Both the position numbers and the translations under genes were made by a program. Of a DNA stretch of 64,000 bases, positions 53,543 through 63,800 are shown piece after piece. The stretch's first letter is position 1. Every line of letters begins with the position of its first letter. Source of the stretch: Hymenobacter norwichensis DSM 15439 (lineage in GTDB: Bacteria > Bacteroidota > Bacteroidia > Cytophagales > Hymenobacteraceae); the NCBI RefSeq assembly GCF_000420705.1, contig NZ_ATVL01000008.1, positions 515,718-579,717 of the forward strand, in the 5' to 3' direction. The notes beneath the pieces are model-generated. The model worked only from the letters and a program-made list of their open reading frames with translations. It had not been told where the DNA came from and did not search any database.

Positions 53543-56500
53543 TTAGAAAGAGATGGAGAAGCCCGTGTTAATCAAGCGCTGCTGCGGATATGCCAGCCCG
53601 TTGCCGGAGGCCACTTCTGGGTCGATGTCGATATCGTCAAGAGTACTGATGACGAACAGGTTGGTGGCGTTTACATATACCCGCAGACCAGAGGCACCAA
53701 TCTTGCTTAGCCAAGGCTTGGGCAGGTTGTAGGCTAGCTCCACGTTGCGCAGCCGGATGTAGTTCACGTTACGAATCCAGAAGTCATTGCGGCGGTTGAA
53801 GTTGGCGTGGCCGGCATTGTCGCGGCGGATGGCCGGGTACTTGCCGGGTATCCAGGGGCTGTCGGCGTTGAAGGGGTCTTCGTGATGCCACCGGTCCTCA
53901 AAGGTGTAGTTAGGCGAAGTCCCGTTGTTCTGGAAAGGAATCAACAGTTCCGTTTCACGCTGGTAGGTTTGCATACCCGCGCCCACAATGTCGAAGTTGA
54001 ACGTGAAGTTCTTGTAGCCGAGGCTAGTGTTCAGGCCATAGGTCACGAGCGGCGTACCCCCCTGCCGGTAGCCAATGGGGCGCTCATCGAGGTAGTTAAT
54101 CACCTTGTCGCCGTTGACATCCTTATACATCAGGTCGCCGGGCAGCTGCGTGCGGTTGCCCTGTCCGTCGTTGTCAATTTGGTAATCGCCAATCTGTTCT
54201 TCCGACTGGAATTGACCTAGTACTTGATAGCCCCAGCCGACATCGGCCCAGCGGTCTGAGTAGATCCCGCGGTATTCTTCCCAGGAGTTCCCGAAGCGCT
54301 GCTTATAGAAATAGATGTCGCGGCGGCGAGCTAGCGTACCGTGCCCACTTACTGAGTAGGTCAGGGCACCGGCATTGCTGGCGTAGGTCAGCACACCCTC
54401 CAGACCCCGGGTGGCATCCGAGTTCAGGTTTTCAGCGGGCAGGCCGTAGCCCACTTCGTTCGGCACCACTACGTCGTAGCGGGCACCGGGCAGCCCGTTG
54501 CGGCGGCGCTCGAAAATATCGAATGCGCCCGACACCTTGCCACCCCACAGGCCAAAGTCAAGACCGATGTTGGCAGTGGAATTACGCACCCATGAGAGGG
54601 TGGTAATAGGCAGGCCGCGCGGCCGGACACCGCTGGTATACACACCGTTGAAGATGGCGTTGCCATTGTTGAAATCGTAGCCCTGCAGGTAGCTGTAGGC
54701 ATTCAGACCATCTGGGTCACTGCCCGTCCGGCCGTAGCTGCCGCGTAGCTTCAGCTCGGTGAGCGTGTTGCCGATACTGTTTTTCAGGAAGGGTTCCTCG
54801 CTCACGCGCCAACCGGCTGTAGCGGCCGGGAAGAAGCCGTAGCGGCTACCCGGTGCAAACAGCCAGGAGCCATCGTAGCGGCCCAGCACGTCCACTATGT
54901 ATTTCTGCTTGTAGTTGTAGCCTACGCGGGCCACGTAACCCGCCCGGGCCGTTTCAAACCGTTCGTCGGCCAGATAATCCTGGTTGGCGAACAGCTGCAG
55001 TGGAATGTAGTTGTTAGGCGGAACCGAGTGAATAACGTTGAAGCGGTTATCGGTGTCGTAACGCTCATAGGCCGCTACCGCCGCAATGCCGTGGTCGCCG
55101 AACTGCTTGTTGTAGGAAAGCTGCACCTGCCCGAACCGGTCGATAACGTTGCGCCGCCGCGTTTCGCGCCAAGGGTTTTGGTTGCCCCCACCCGGTACAA
55201 TGTTGTAGGTATCGGTGGCTTTGTCGTAGCGGTAGCCATTGTAGGTGTATTCGAAGCCGTCGAAGTTGAAGTTGGTGAAGTTGTACGAGCCCGTAACTCG
55301 GGCACTCAACCCAAAATCAAAATTATACTCCGAAAACAAGTTGATCTTACCTGCACGCCAGTCTTCCTGAATATAGCCCGTTATGTCTTCGGCGTAGGTG
55401 GCCGGGTTGACGTTGATGTTGTGGGTCTGGTTGACGTAGAGCGGGTTGTCGTTGGCGTAAGGCGACTCGGTAGGCCACATCGAAAACACGCTCAGCAGCG
55501 GATTGAAGTAGTCATCCGTTCCTGGTACCCCCGCCTGGTGCCGGTCTTCGTAGCGGGTGCTGATTTGGGTGCCGACTTTCAGGCGCGGCGTTACCTTGGC
55601 CTCGATGTTGGATTGCAGGTTGTAGCGTTTGAAGTGGTAGTCCTTCATCAGAGCCTGCTGCGACAGGTAGCTGCCCGACAGGTAGTAGGTCACATTATCA
55701 GTGCCGCCTGATACGCTGGCGTTTACGAAGGACTGCGGCACGTTGCTGCGAAACACCATGTCGTGGTAGTCATAGCTCTTGTAACCCGATTCGGTGCCAG
55801 CGCGCCACTTTTCCAATTCCTCCGGTATCAGCCGGATACCCGTTACAGGGTCCGACACGACGTTGGGCGCCCGTCGCTCCAGCTGCGCCCGGTTCTGCTC
55901 GGATTCAATCAGTGCCCGCTGGTGTTGGTAGGCGTTGGCGGGCTTAGGAAACTGCGTGAAGTTCTGGACGCCATAGTAGCCATTGAGGTTGATAACCGGC
56001 TTGCTGCCGGCGCGGCCCCGTTTGGTGGTCACCAGCACTACCCCGTTGGCAGCCCGCATGCCGTAGATGGCCGCTGAGGCGTCTTTCAGGATCGAGATGT
56101 TATCAATGTCGGTGATGCCCAGGTTGTTGAACTGCCCCACATCCGAAACAATGCCATCGATAACGTAGAGCGGGTCGCCCAGATTACGAATCTGGATGTT
56201 GGTACCATTGCCAGGGCGCGCGTCGGGCTGCCGAGCCGTAATGCCCGGAATGCGCCCTACCAGCGCACTAGTGGCCGTTACGGCGGGCGTGCGCAGCAGG
56301 TCGGCGCTTTCCACTTTGCCTACGGCCCCTGTTACAGTAGCGCGCGACTGGGTGCCGTAGCCTACTACCACCACCTCATCCAACGACTTATCATCGGCGC
56401 TCAGCTTCACCGACATACGCGCGGTAGAGCTGCCAGCTACTTCTTGAGTGGTAAATCCAATAAAGGAGAATACCAGCATGGCGCCTTCTTGCGGTACACT

Positions 56501-56770
56501 GATGCTGAACATCCCTTGGGCATCGGTGGTGGTGCCGCGGGTGGTGCCTTTCACTACCACGTTCACGCCGGGTAGGGCCTCGCCTTTATCGTCGGTGACT
56601 ACCCCGCGCACAACCACATCGGCGGCTGGGGTGAGTGACTCCATGGCAGCCATTGAAGAAGCGCTAACCGGCACTTGGCTGGCTAGGCCTAATGTTGCGC
56701 ACAGTGCAGTGGGAAGCAATGTACGCCGCACTCCGAACCATCTGCTTTGCATTCGTAGATCTGGTTTCAT
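53543..56770 (-). CDS. SusC/RagA-family TonB-dependent outer-membrane transporter
   Basis: 1075 residues. Signal peptide in the first 40 residues, then a CarboxypepD_reg domain (about 52-130, VRGVVTDDKGEALPGVNVVV, TTDAQGMFSISVPQEGAMLV), the SusC-specific block LDEVVVVGYGTQSRATVTGA with a TonB box, the plug (GNGTNIQIRNLGDPLYVIDG, NGVVLVTTKRGRAGSKPVIN) and a 22-strand barrel ending LINTGFSISF. Imports an oligomer (sugar or peptide) with its SusD lid. First gene of the susC-susD-DUF3823 operon. Its upstream region shares LacI-type sites with the divergent glutaminase-type gene. Confidence 0.95.
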   Translation of the reverse strand: MKPDLRMQSRWFGVRRTLLPTALCATLGLASQVPVSASSMAAMESLTPAADVVVRGVVTDDKGEALPGVNVVVKGTTRGTTTDAQGMFSISVPQEGAMLVFSFIGFTTQEVAGSSTARMSVKLSADDKSLDEVVVVGYGTQSRATVTGAVGKVESADLLRTPAVTATSALVGRIPGITARQPDARPGNGTNIQIRNLGDPLYVIDGIVSDVGQFNNLGITDIDNISILKDASAAIYGMRAANGVVLVTTKRGRAGSKPVINLNGYYGVQNFTQFPKPANAYQHQRALIESEQNRAQLERRAPNVVSDPVTGIRLIPEELEKWRAGTESGYKSYDYHDMVFRSNVPQSFVNASVSGGTDNVTYYLSGSYLSQQALMKDYHFKRYNLQSNIEAKVTPRLKVGTQISTRYEDRHQAGVPGTDDYFNPLLSVFSMWPTESPYANDNPLYVNQTHNINVNPATYAEDITGYIQEDWRAGKINLFSEYNFDFGLSARVTGSYNFTNFNFDGFEYTYNGYRYDKATDTYNIVPGGGNQNPWRETRRRNVIDRFGQVQLSYNKQFGDHGIAAVAAYERYDTDNRFNVIHSVPPNNYIPLQLFANQDYLADERFETARAGYVARVGYNYKQKYIVDVLGRYDGSWLFAPGSRYGFFPAATAGWRVSEEPFLKNSIGNTLTELKLRGSYGRTGSDPDGLNAYSYLQGYDFNNGNAIFNGVYTSGVRPRGLPITTLSWVRNSTANIGLDFGLWGGKVSGAFDIFERRRNGLPGARYDVVVPNEVGYGLPAENLNSDATRGLEGVLTYASNAGALTYSVSGHGTLARRRDIYFYKQRFGNSWEEYRGIYSDRWADVGWGYQVLGQFQSEEQIGDYQIDNDGQGNRTQLPGDLMYKDVNGDKVINYLDERPIGYRQGGTPLVTYGLNTSLGYKNFTFNFDIVGAGMQTYQRETELLIPFQNNGTSPNYTFEDRWHHEDPFNADSPWIPGKYPAIRRDNAGHANFNRRNDFWIRNVNYIRLRNVELAYNLPKPWLSKIGASGLRVYVNATNLFVISTLDDIDIDPEVASGNGLAYPQQRLINTGFSISF

Positions 56771-56898
56771 TCTGGTGGGTTTTGTGAGTTGTTTGCTGAT
56801 TTTCTTCAGGAGAGGAGGAGCTCCTATTAGTGTGTTTTAAGCTACTTGAGGCTATATATCAGGTGAGCAAAATGTGAAAGCAACTATACCCAAGGCAA

Positions 56899-57181
56899 CA
56901 CAATCGTTTGTGAAATTGAGCTAGACAAACGTTTGCGCCAATCACGTAATATTGAGAGAAGTTTTCAAGCTATCCGACCGCTCCTTCTATGCTTCAAGCA
57001 GTGTCTGTCGAATACACTTCCTCATGATTTCAGCATCGGAGTGTTCAATATTATGGAAATAAAGTAATACACAAACGTTTACGAAGAAAAAAATTTGCAC
57101 ACTATTCATAATATTCACACAATCATCATATTCTATATATGTGTTCTTGATGTTCACAGAATCGTGAGTAAATCGTTTGTG
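56899..57181. promoter_or_regulatory. Array of four LacI-type operator-like near-palindromes
   Basis: The 514-base gap between susC and the glutaminase gene contains CACAATCGTTTGTG (56899-56912), ACAAACGTTTGCG (56925-56937, with a perfect 10-bp core CAAACGTTTG at 56926-56935), CACAAACGTTTACG (57070-57083) and GTAAATCGTTTGTG (57168-57181). All share the pattern CACAAACG/CGTTTGTG around a central CG, the usual shape of LacI-family operators. Two lie closer to susC and two closer to the glutaminase gene. No regulator gene is in the window. No standard -7 element is certain here. Confidence 0.7.
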
Positions 57182-57284
57182 TTAGCCAAGTCTGGGGTCT
57201 TGCCTTGTTTTCTCGTTAGCGCCACCCATCTTTATAAGAGTTGCTCGCCTCATTTCTTGCCACCCACCCAGTTCCTACCTATTT

Positions 57285-59783
57285 ATGCGTCTATCTCTCC
57301 TTCTTTGCCAGCGTAGCGTTCTGGCAGTGCTATCTGCGGCGCTGCTTCTGGTAGCAACTGCACAGGCCCAGCAAGTCCGCCCACCTGCGTATCCGCTCAT
57401 CACCCACGACCCATACTTCAGCATATGGGCGTTCAACGATACGCTCACGGCAGCTCCCACACACCACTGGACTGGGCAGCCACAGTCGTTGGAGGGCGTG
57501 GTGCGGGTAGATGGCAAAGCCTATCAGTTCCTGGGCAAGGCGGCTCCCTCCTACCGCGCCATCATCCCCACGGTGCAAGAGCAGCCGTATTCCGCGCACT
57601 ACACGTTCAAGAAGCCTGTGGAGGGCTGGGAACAGCCGAACTTTGCGCCCGCTCAGCGCTGGGCTACGGGGCCGGCTCCCTTCACCGACAATACCACCCT
57701 GCGTGGCACCACCTGGACCGGCGGCGACGTGTGGGTGCGGCGCGCCGTAACCGTTGCCGGGCCGCTGCCCAAAGGCAAACTCTCACTCATGCTCTGGCAC
57801 GACGACGATGTGGAAGTGTACCTGAACGGCGTGCTGCTACTCAAGCAAACCAACTACAACGGCCGTTACGAATACTTCACAGTGCCGGAGTCGGCCCGGC
57901 AGGCGCTGCGGCAAGGCGAGAACCTGCTGGCCATGCACTGCACCAGCCCCCAGGGTGGCGAGCATCTAGATGCCGGACTGTATGAGGAGCTGCCGCAACA
58001 GGCACTAGCCACCGCCACGCAAACGTCCGTGACGGTTACGGCCACTCAAACCACGTACTCCTTCACGGCCGGTGCCGTCCGCCTGACCGTCAACTTCCTC
58101 TCGCCGCTGCTGCTAGATGAGCTGGAAACCGTGGCCCGGCCGGTTAGCTATGTTACGTTTGGCGCGGCTTCCACCAACAACCAACCCCACGCCGTGCAGG
58201 TGCTGCTAACGGAAGCCGGCACAGCCGCCGCCAACACGCCCTATCAGCAGGTCACAACCCAAGCCGGCCGTAGCACTGTTCTAGCCTGGCAAAACATCGG
58301 TACCAAAGACCAGCGCGTATTGGGCCAGGCTGGCGACAATGTGCGCATCGACTGGGGCTATGCGTATTTAGCCGCGCCGTTGGCTGCCCAAACCGGCACG
58401 GGCGCACCGGGCGCCCTCAAAACTGCGTTTGTGCAGTCAGGCAAGTTGGCGGCTGCCGGCATGGCTACCACCGGCCCAGCCCAACGCACGGCCATAGCAG
58501 CCGTGCTGGATTTGGGCCGGGTAGGGCCGCGGGCTACCGAGCAACACGTACTGTTAGGCTACGACGACCTGTATTCGGTGCAGTATTTTGGGCAGAATCT
58601 GCGGGGTTGGTGGCGCCGCAACCCGGCTACCACCATGCCCAACGTGCTGCAAACCGCCGAAGCCGAGTATGCCCGTCTCCGGAAGAAATGTACCGCCTTT
58701 GATAAGCAACTGTACGCTGATGCCCAGGCAGCCGGCGGCCAGCAGTACGCCGACTTGTGCCAGCTGGCGTATCGGCAGGCCATTGCCGCACACAAGATTG
58801 TGGCTGGGCCCAAGGGCGAAGTGTTTTTCCTATCCAAGGAGAACTTCAGCAACGGCTCCATCGGCACCGTGGACATCACATATCCGTCGGCGCCACTGTT
58901 TTTGCTTTATAATAACGAGCTAGCCAAAGGCCTGCTGCGCTTCATCTTCGATTACAGCGAATCGGGGCGGTGGAAGAAGGACTTTCCAGCGCACGACATC
59001 GGCACCTACCCACTAGCCAACGGCCAGACCTACGGCGAAGATATGCCCGTAGAAGAAGCCGGCAACATGCTGATTCTGACGGCTGCCGTGGTGAAAATAG
59101 ATGGCAAGCCTGACTTCGCGCGGCAGCATTGGGCCACGCTTACCAAATGGGTAGGCTTCCTGAAGCGCGACGGATTCGACCCGACCAGCCAGCTCAGCAC
59201 CGACGACTTTGCCGGCCACCTCGCCCGCAACACCAACCTCTCCATCAAGGCTATCATGGGTATTGCCAGCTACGGCCAGCTTGCCCAGCAGCTCGGCGAC
59301 CAGCAAACCGCCACCGAATACCTCACTCTGGCCCGCGACTTAGCCAAACGCTGGCAAACCATGGCCCAAGACGGCGACCATTATGCCCTCACATTCGACA
59401 AACCCACCGGCTCGTGGAGCCAGAAATACAACTTGGTGTGGGATAAACTCCTAGGGCTAAACATTTTCCCTAAGGAAGTAGCCCAGCAGGAGTTGGCTTT
59501 CTACCTCCAGCACCAGCAGCGCTACGGCCTGCCCCTGGATAGCCGCAAGACCTACACCAAGTCGGACTGGATACTATGGACAGCTACGCTGGCGGAGCGC
59601 GACGCCGACTTTCAGGCACTGGTAGCACCCGTGTGGCAATTCGCCAACGACACGCCCTCCCGCGTCCCCCTCAACGACTGGCACGAAACCACCGACGCCC
59701 GGCAGGTCGGCTTCCAAGCCCGCTCGGTAGTAGGCGCTTACTTTATAAAACTATTGGAGAAAAAGCTGGCCACTCCCCGTTAG
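57285..59783 (+). CDS. Secreted glutaminase-family protein (DUF4964/5127/4965/1793)
   Basis: 832 residues. Signal peptide MRLSLLLCQRSVLAVLSAAL to about AQA-QQ. Order: DUF4964-type start (YPLITHDPYFSIWAFNDTL), a DUF5127 region with an inserted galactose-binding-like beta-sandwich (about 100-235, WEQPNFAPAQRWATGPAPFT, LMLWHDDDVEVYLNGVLLL), then the DUF4965/DUF1793 alpha-toroid (about 430-830, CQLAYRQAIAAHKIVAGPKG, FDYSESGRWKKDFPAHDIGT, PVEEAGNMLILTAAV, STDDFAGHLARNTNLSIKAI, SKTYTKSDWILWTATLAE-like tail). The family includes the fungal glutaminase GtaA; many bacterial members sit in sugar-use loci, so the substrate is open. Divergent from the SusCD operon and sharing its operators. Confidence 0.88.
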   Translation: MRLSLLLCQRSVLAVLSAALLLVATAQAQQVRPPAYPLITHDPYFSIWAFNDTLTAAPTHHWTGQPQSLEGVVRVDGKAYQFLGKAAPSYRAIIPTVQEQPYSAHYTFKKPVEGWEQPNFAPAQRWATGPAPFTDNTTLRGTTWTGGDVWVRRAVTVAGPLPKGKLSLMLWHDDDVEVYLNGVLLLKQTNYNGRYEYFTVPESARQALRQGENLLAMHCTSPQGGEHLDAGLYEELPQQALATATQTSVTVTATQTTYSFTAGAVRLTVNFLSPLLLDELETVARPVSYVTFGAASTNNQPHAVQVLLTEAGTAAANTPYQQVTTQAGRSTVLAWQNIGTKDQRVLGQAGDNVRIDWGYAYLAAPLAAQTGTGAPGALKTAFVQSGKLAAAGMATTGPAQRTAIAAVLDLGRVGPRATEQHVLLGYDDLYSVQYFGQNLRGWWRRNPATTMPNVLQTAEAEYARLRKKCTAFDKQLYADAQAAGGQQYADLCQLAYRQAIAAHKIVAGPKGEVFFLSKENFSNGSIGTVDITYPSAPLFLLYNNELAKGLLRFIFDYSESGRWKKDFPAHDIGTYPLANGQTYGEDMPVEEAGNMLILTAAVVKIDGKPDFARQHWATLTKWVGFLKRDGFDPTSQLSTDDFAGHLARNTNLSIKAIMGIASYGQLAQQLGDQQTATEYLTLARDLAKRWQTMAQDGDHYALTFDKPTGSWSQKYNLVWDKLLGLNIFPKEVAQQELAFYLQHQQRYGLPLDSRKTYTKSDWILWTATLAERDADFQALVAPVWQFANDTPSRVPLNDWHETTDARQVGFQARSVVGAYFIKLLEKKLATPR

Positions 59784-59795
59784 GACCTCATCATC

Positions 59796-60332
59796 TCATT
59801 TACTTATTACCACTAGTGCCTGCAATTGAGCGTGCCCTTCCGGCCATAGGCCCAGATTCATTTCAGAATTGATGTGCCCCAACGCCCCGACATTCACTAA
59901 CCGACTGCCCCAGGCCTGAGCAAACTGCTGTGCCCGCGCCAGCGTCACGTATTTGTCGTTGGTGCTGGCCACCACGATACTCGGGAACGGCAGTTGCGCC
60001 AGCGGCATAGGCCGAAACCCGGTGACTTCGGGCGGAAAATCGGATCGATCTACGTCGGCGGGGGCTACTAGTAGGGCGCCAGCTATGCGGTGTTGAGTGG
60101 TGGCTGCCCAATGCGCAACGGTAGCGCAGGCCAAACTATGTGCTACTAGAACTACACCGGGGCCGGCCGCTGCCACTGCGGCTTCAAGAGCCTGCACCCA
60201 ATCAGCACAGACAGGCTGGTTCCAGTTGCGCTGCTCTACGCGGCGGTAGCCGTAGTGCCGTTCCCAATGCGTTTGCCAGTGCGCCGGGCCGGAGCTACCC
60301 AAGCCGGGCAAGATGAGAATGGTCAGGGGCAT
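59796..60332 (-). CDS. RBBP9/YdeN-family alpha/beta hydrolase
   Basis: 178 residues from MPLTILILPGLGSSGPAHWQ. Serine hydrolase of the RBBP9 group. Nucleophile Ser in LVAHSLACATVAHW, oxyanion-hole PGLGSSGPAHWQTHWE, Asp in VVASTNDKYVTLARA and His in GALGHINSEMNLGLWPEG. Short single-domain form, complete. Substrate unknown. Convergent with the glutaminase gene; 12 bases separate the stops and there is no evident terminator. Confidence 0.92.
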   Translation of the reverse strand: MPLTILILPGLGSSGPAHWQTHWERHYGYRRVEQRNWNQPVCADWVQALEAAVAAAGPGVVLVAHSLACATVAHWAATTQHRIAGALLVAPADVDRSDFPPEVTGFRPMPLAQLPFPSIVVASTNDKYVTLARAQQFAQAWGSRLVNVGALGHINSEMNLGLWPEGHAQLQALVVISK

Positions 60333-60417
60333 ACAATGAAGGTCGTTGGGAGTAGTGGCTTCCCAAATGGACGGAAGTGTTTGAAGGAGTATACCGTAAT
60401 ACTGGTGCGGCTAAGAA

Positions 60418-60744
60418 CTATCCTAATTGCCTCCCATCTATTCTGATCATTCCTTCTACGACATCATGTTTAATACCTGTATTATTCAACGTTTGAATAA
60501 TCTCATCAGTAACCACCTCCACTTTAGGTGGCACTAGCCTGCCTATCAGAGTTACCACAATAGGGTCTAGTTCTATCCACTCTACATCACTAATCCTTTC
60601 CGGCCCCGAAACCTCGATATAGCCCTCAACTGGTAGGCCGAACATATTACCCCAGTCAGTTATATCTCCTTCACGGCAGACTTTAAGTCTGACTTTGCAG
60701 TGCGTATTATAGACTAGGTTTTGAAGAGCTACTAAACCGTTCAT
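60418..60744 (-). CDS. Hypothetical protein, AT-rich gene
   Basis: 108 residues from MNGLVALQNLVYNTHCKVRL. Predicted mixed alpha/beta, with EGDITDWGNMFGLPVEGYIE, GPERISDVEWIELDPIVVTL and VEVVTDEIIQTLNNTGIKHD. No signal peptide, no recognised family. The base composition is clearly lower in GC than both neighbours, which suggests recent acquisition. A TTG four codons upstream is a further possible start. Confidence 0.65.
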   Translation of the reverse strand: MNGLVALQNLVYNTHCKVRLKVCREGDITDWGNMFGLPVEGYIEVSGPERISDVEWIELDPIVVTLIGRLVPPKVEVVTDEIIQTLNNTGIKHDVVEGMIRIDGRQLG

Positions 60745-60861
60745 ATCTGTGGGCAAAGAATAGAAGCTACCGATTAATTATTCTTCTCTAAACCTATATA
60801 AAATATAGCAGGAAGCCCGTTTTTCTATACCTTCCGGCGTCCTTTCAAGCTCCTCCCTCTC

Positions 60862-63800
60862 ATGCAGTTTCGTACCCTTTCTCGCCTGCCGCTGCTGGTG
60901 CTGCTGGCTTTTCTATGTGCCTGCTCGAAGCCTGGCACCGACACCGCCGCTAGCCCCGATGGCGAGGAAATTGACCCGCAGCAGAACCTGGTATTCCTCT
61001 TCGATGAGGCCGTGATGGACAAGGCGCAGCAGGACCGCTGGGACACGGTGCAGTACGTGAAGTTTCAACCGGCTATGCGCGGCAAGTTCAAGTGGACTTC
61101 CGACCGGGAATTGGTGTTTTCGCCATTAGCACCGTTTCGGCCGAGCACCACGTTTCAGGCGGAGCTCCAAACGGCCGCGCTGCCCAGCAACAAGCAGAAA
61201 CTGGCGCTACCGGAGAACCGCACCAAGTTTCACACGCCGTTTCTGGCGCTGAACGAGCCACAGGCGTTTTGGGGACGCTCGACGCGGGCCGCTGGCACCG
61301 CCGAAATGCGCCTGGAGTTACCTTTCAACTACAGCGTACGGCCCTCCGACGTGAAGCCGCTACTGCGCGTGACGCAGGACGGGCAGCCGGTGGCGTTTGA
61401 GGTACGCAACGTGGAGCCAGGCCAATCGGTGAGCGTGGGCTTAACTCAGGACGTGCGGCCCGGCAGCCCGCTCACGGTGGCACTGGCGCAGGGCTTGCAG
61501 GCCGTGGGCAGCGACCGGGCTTCCACCACCGAGTACACCACCCAAGTAGCCGTACCCGACCAGCAGGAGTTGGAAGTTCGCTCCATCACGGGCAGTCTGC
61601 AAAGCGCCGACCCCATTGTAACCATTCAAACCAACCAGCCAGTCAACGAAGCGGACCTGCAAAACGGCCTCACGGTGTCGCCGACGGTGGCGTACTCGGT
61701 GGAGCAGCTGGAGAGCGGCTTCGTGCTGAAAGGCGGTTTCGAGGCCGGCAAAACCTACCAAATCAGTTTGGTGCAGGGCATACGCGGGGCGCTGGGCGGG
61801 CAATTGGCCAGCAGCGTAACCGAAACGGTGAGCTTCGTGACCGAGCAGCCGACCATCAGCTTTGCCAGCGCCGAAAAGGCCATGTATCTCGATGCGCTGG
61901 GCTCCCGCAACCTGGGCGTGCGCATCAACGAGGTGGATAAAGTGCAGGTGACTATTGCCAAAGTGTACGCCAACAACATCCAGCAACTGTTGCGCGGCGA
62001 GCAGCAATACGGCTACGAGGGATACGACGAAGACGGGGAGAGCGAAGGCGAAAGTGAAGACGGCGGGTACGTGGACCGCTCTTACCGTTACTACGATATC
62101 GAGAACCTGGGCAACGTGCTCAACGAGCGCACCTACACTGTGGCCGGGCTGCCGAAGGCGCAGGGCGTACGGCTGCTGAATCTGAACTTGAAAGACCTGG
62201 AGTTTTCGGGTGGGCTGAAGGGCCTGTACGTGGTGAAAGTGCAGGACACCGAGCGGCAGTGGCTGCAAGTCAGCAAGCTGGTATCGGTGTCGGATATCGG
62301 CATGATTGTGAAGCAAGGCAAGAACGGCAGCACGCTGGTATTCGCCAATTCCATCCGCACGGCCAAGCCGCTGTCGGGGGTGGAAGTGCGCTTCGTGAGT
62401 TCCAACAACCAGGTGATTAGCACCAGCGTTACCAACCGGGAAGGCGTGGCCAAGTTCGACACCACCACCGCCAACTCGCGCTTCAAGCTCAGCATGCTGG
62501 TGGCCCAGCGCGAGTCGGATTTCACGTTTCTGGACTTGAGCCGGAGCGGCGTGGAAACGTCGCGGTTCGAGGTGGGCGGGCTGCAATCCAATGCCGCCCG
62601 CTACCAGGCCTTCCTCTACGGCGACCGGGACCTGTACCGCCCCGGCGACACCATCCGCAGCAACACCATCATCCGGACCGACGACTGGAAAAACCCAGTG
62701 GCTAAGCTGCCCGTCAAGATTCGGTTGCTGCTGCCCACTGGTAAGGAGTACGCCAGCCTGCGCAAGGAACTGACCGCGGCCGGCAGCTTCGAGGCCGACT
62801 TCATCCTGCCGCCGAGCATCATGACCGGCACCTACACCATGGAAGTGCTGACCGGCAACGACGTGCTGCTGACCTCGCGGCAGGTGAGCGTAGAAGAGTT
62901 TATTCCGGACCGCATGAAGGTGACGGTGAAAGCCGCGCCCGCCGTAGTGAAGCCCGGCCAGAGCGTTTCCGCTCAGATTACGGCCCTGAACCTATTTGGT
63001 CCGCCCGCCGCCGACCGCAAGTTTGAGGTGGATTTCTCGCTCAAGGAAAAACCCTTCAACCCCAAGAATTTCGAGGATTACACCTTCAGCTTGAGCACCG
63101 GCGAGCAGCGCCGCACGCGCTACGGCAACGAGTCGGGCACGTCGTCGTTGGCGAGCCGCTTCGAGAACACCACTCGCGAAGGCACCACCGACGCCGCCGG
63201 CCGCGGCACCGCCACTTATGACGTGCCCAACTACACCGACCTCGGCACGCTGCAAGGCACCGCCTTCACCACCGTGTTCGACGAAACCGGCCGGCCCGTC
63301 AACCGCCTCGCCACCTTCGAAGTGCAGACCCAGGCGGTGATGTTCGGGCTGAAAACGCTGCCCGAGATGTTTGAAACCCGCGAGGTTATTCCGATTAAGC
63401 TGGTGGCCCTCACACCGGCCGGGCAGCCCACCAGCGCCGAGGCCCGCGTGCAGGTGGTGCGCCTGCTGTGGGAAACGGTGATTGAGCGCCAGGGCGGCCG
63501 CTACGTGTACAACTCGCAACGGCGCGAGGAAACCGTGATGGACCAGCGCGTATCGGTGGGCAAGCAGGGCAACGCTGGCAACCTGGGCTTCCCGGCCAGC
63601 TATTCCGGCGAGTACGAAGTGCGCGTTTCGCGGCCCGGCGCCGATACCTACGTGGCCCAGCAGGTGTACGCCTACGGCTACGGCGACACGCAAAGCAACG
63701 CCTTCGAGGTGAACAACGAGGGCGAGGTGACTATTGCCGCCGACAAAGACAAATACCAGCCCGGCGAAACCGCCCATTTGCTGCTGAAAACGCCCTTTCC

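Noticed and set aside
61441..62586. 381-codon minus frame in the alpha-2-macroglobulin gene
   Set aside because: Rich in His, Gln and Val, a usual sign of reverse-strand shadows in GC-rich genes. The + frame is continuous and has a signal peptide.
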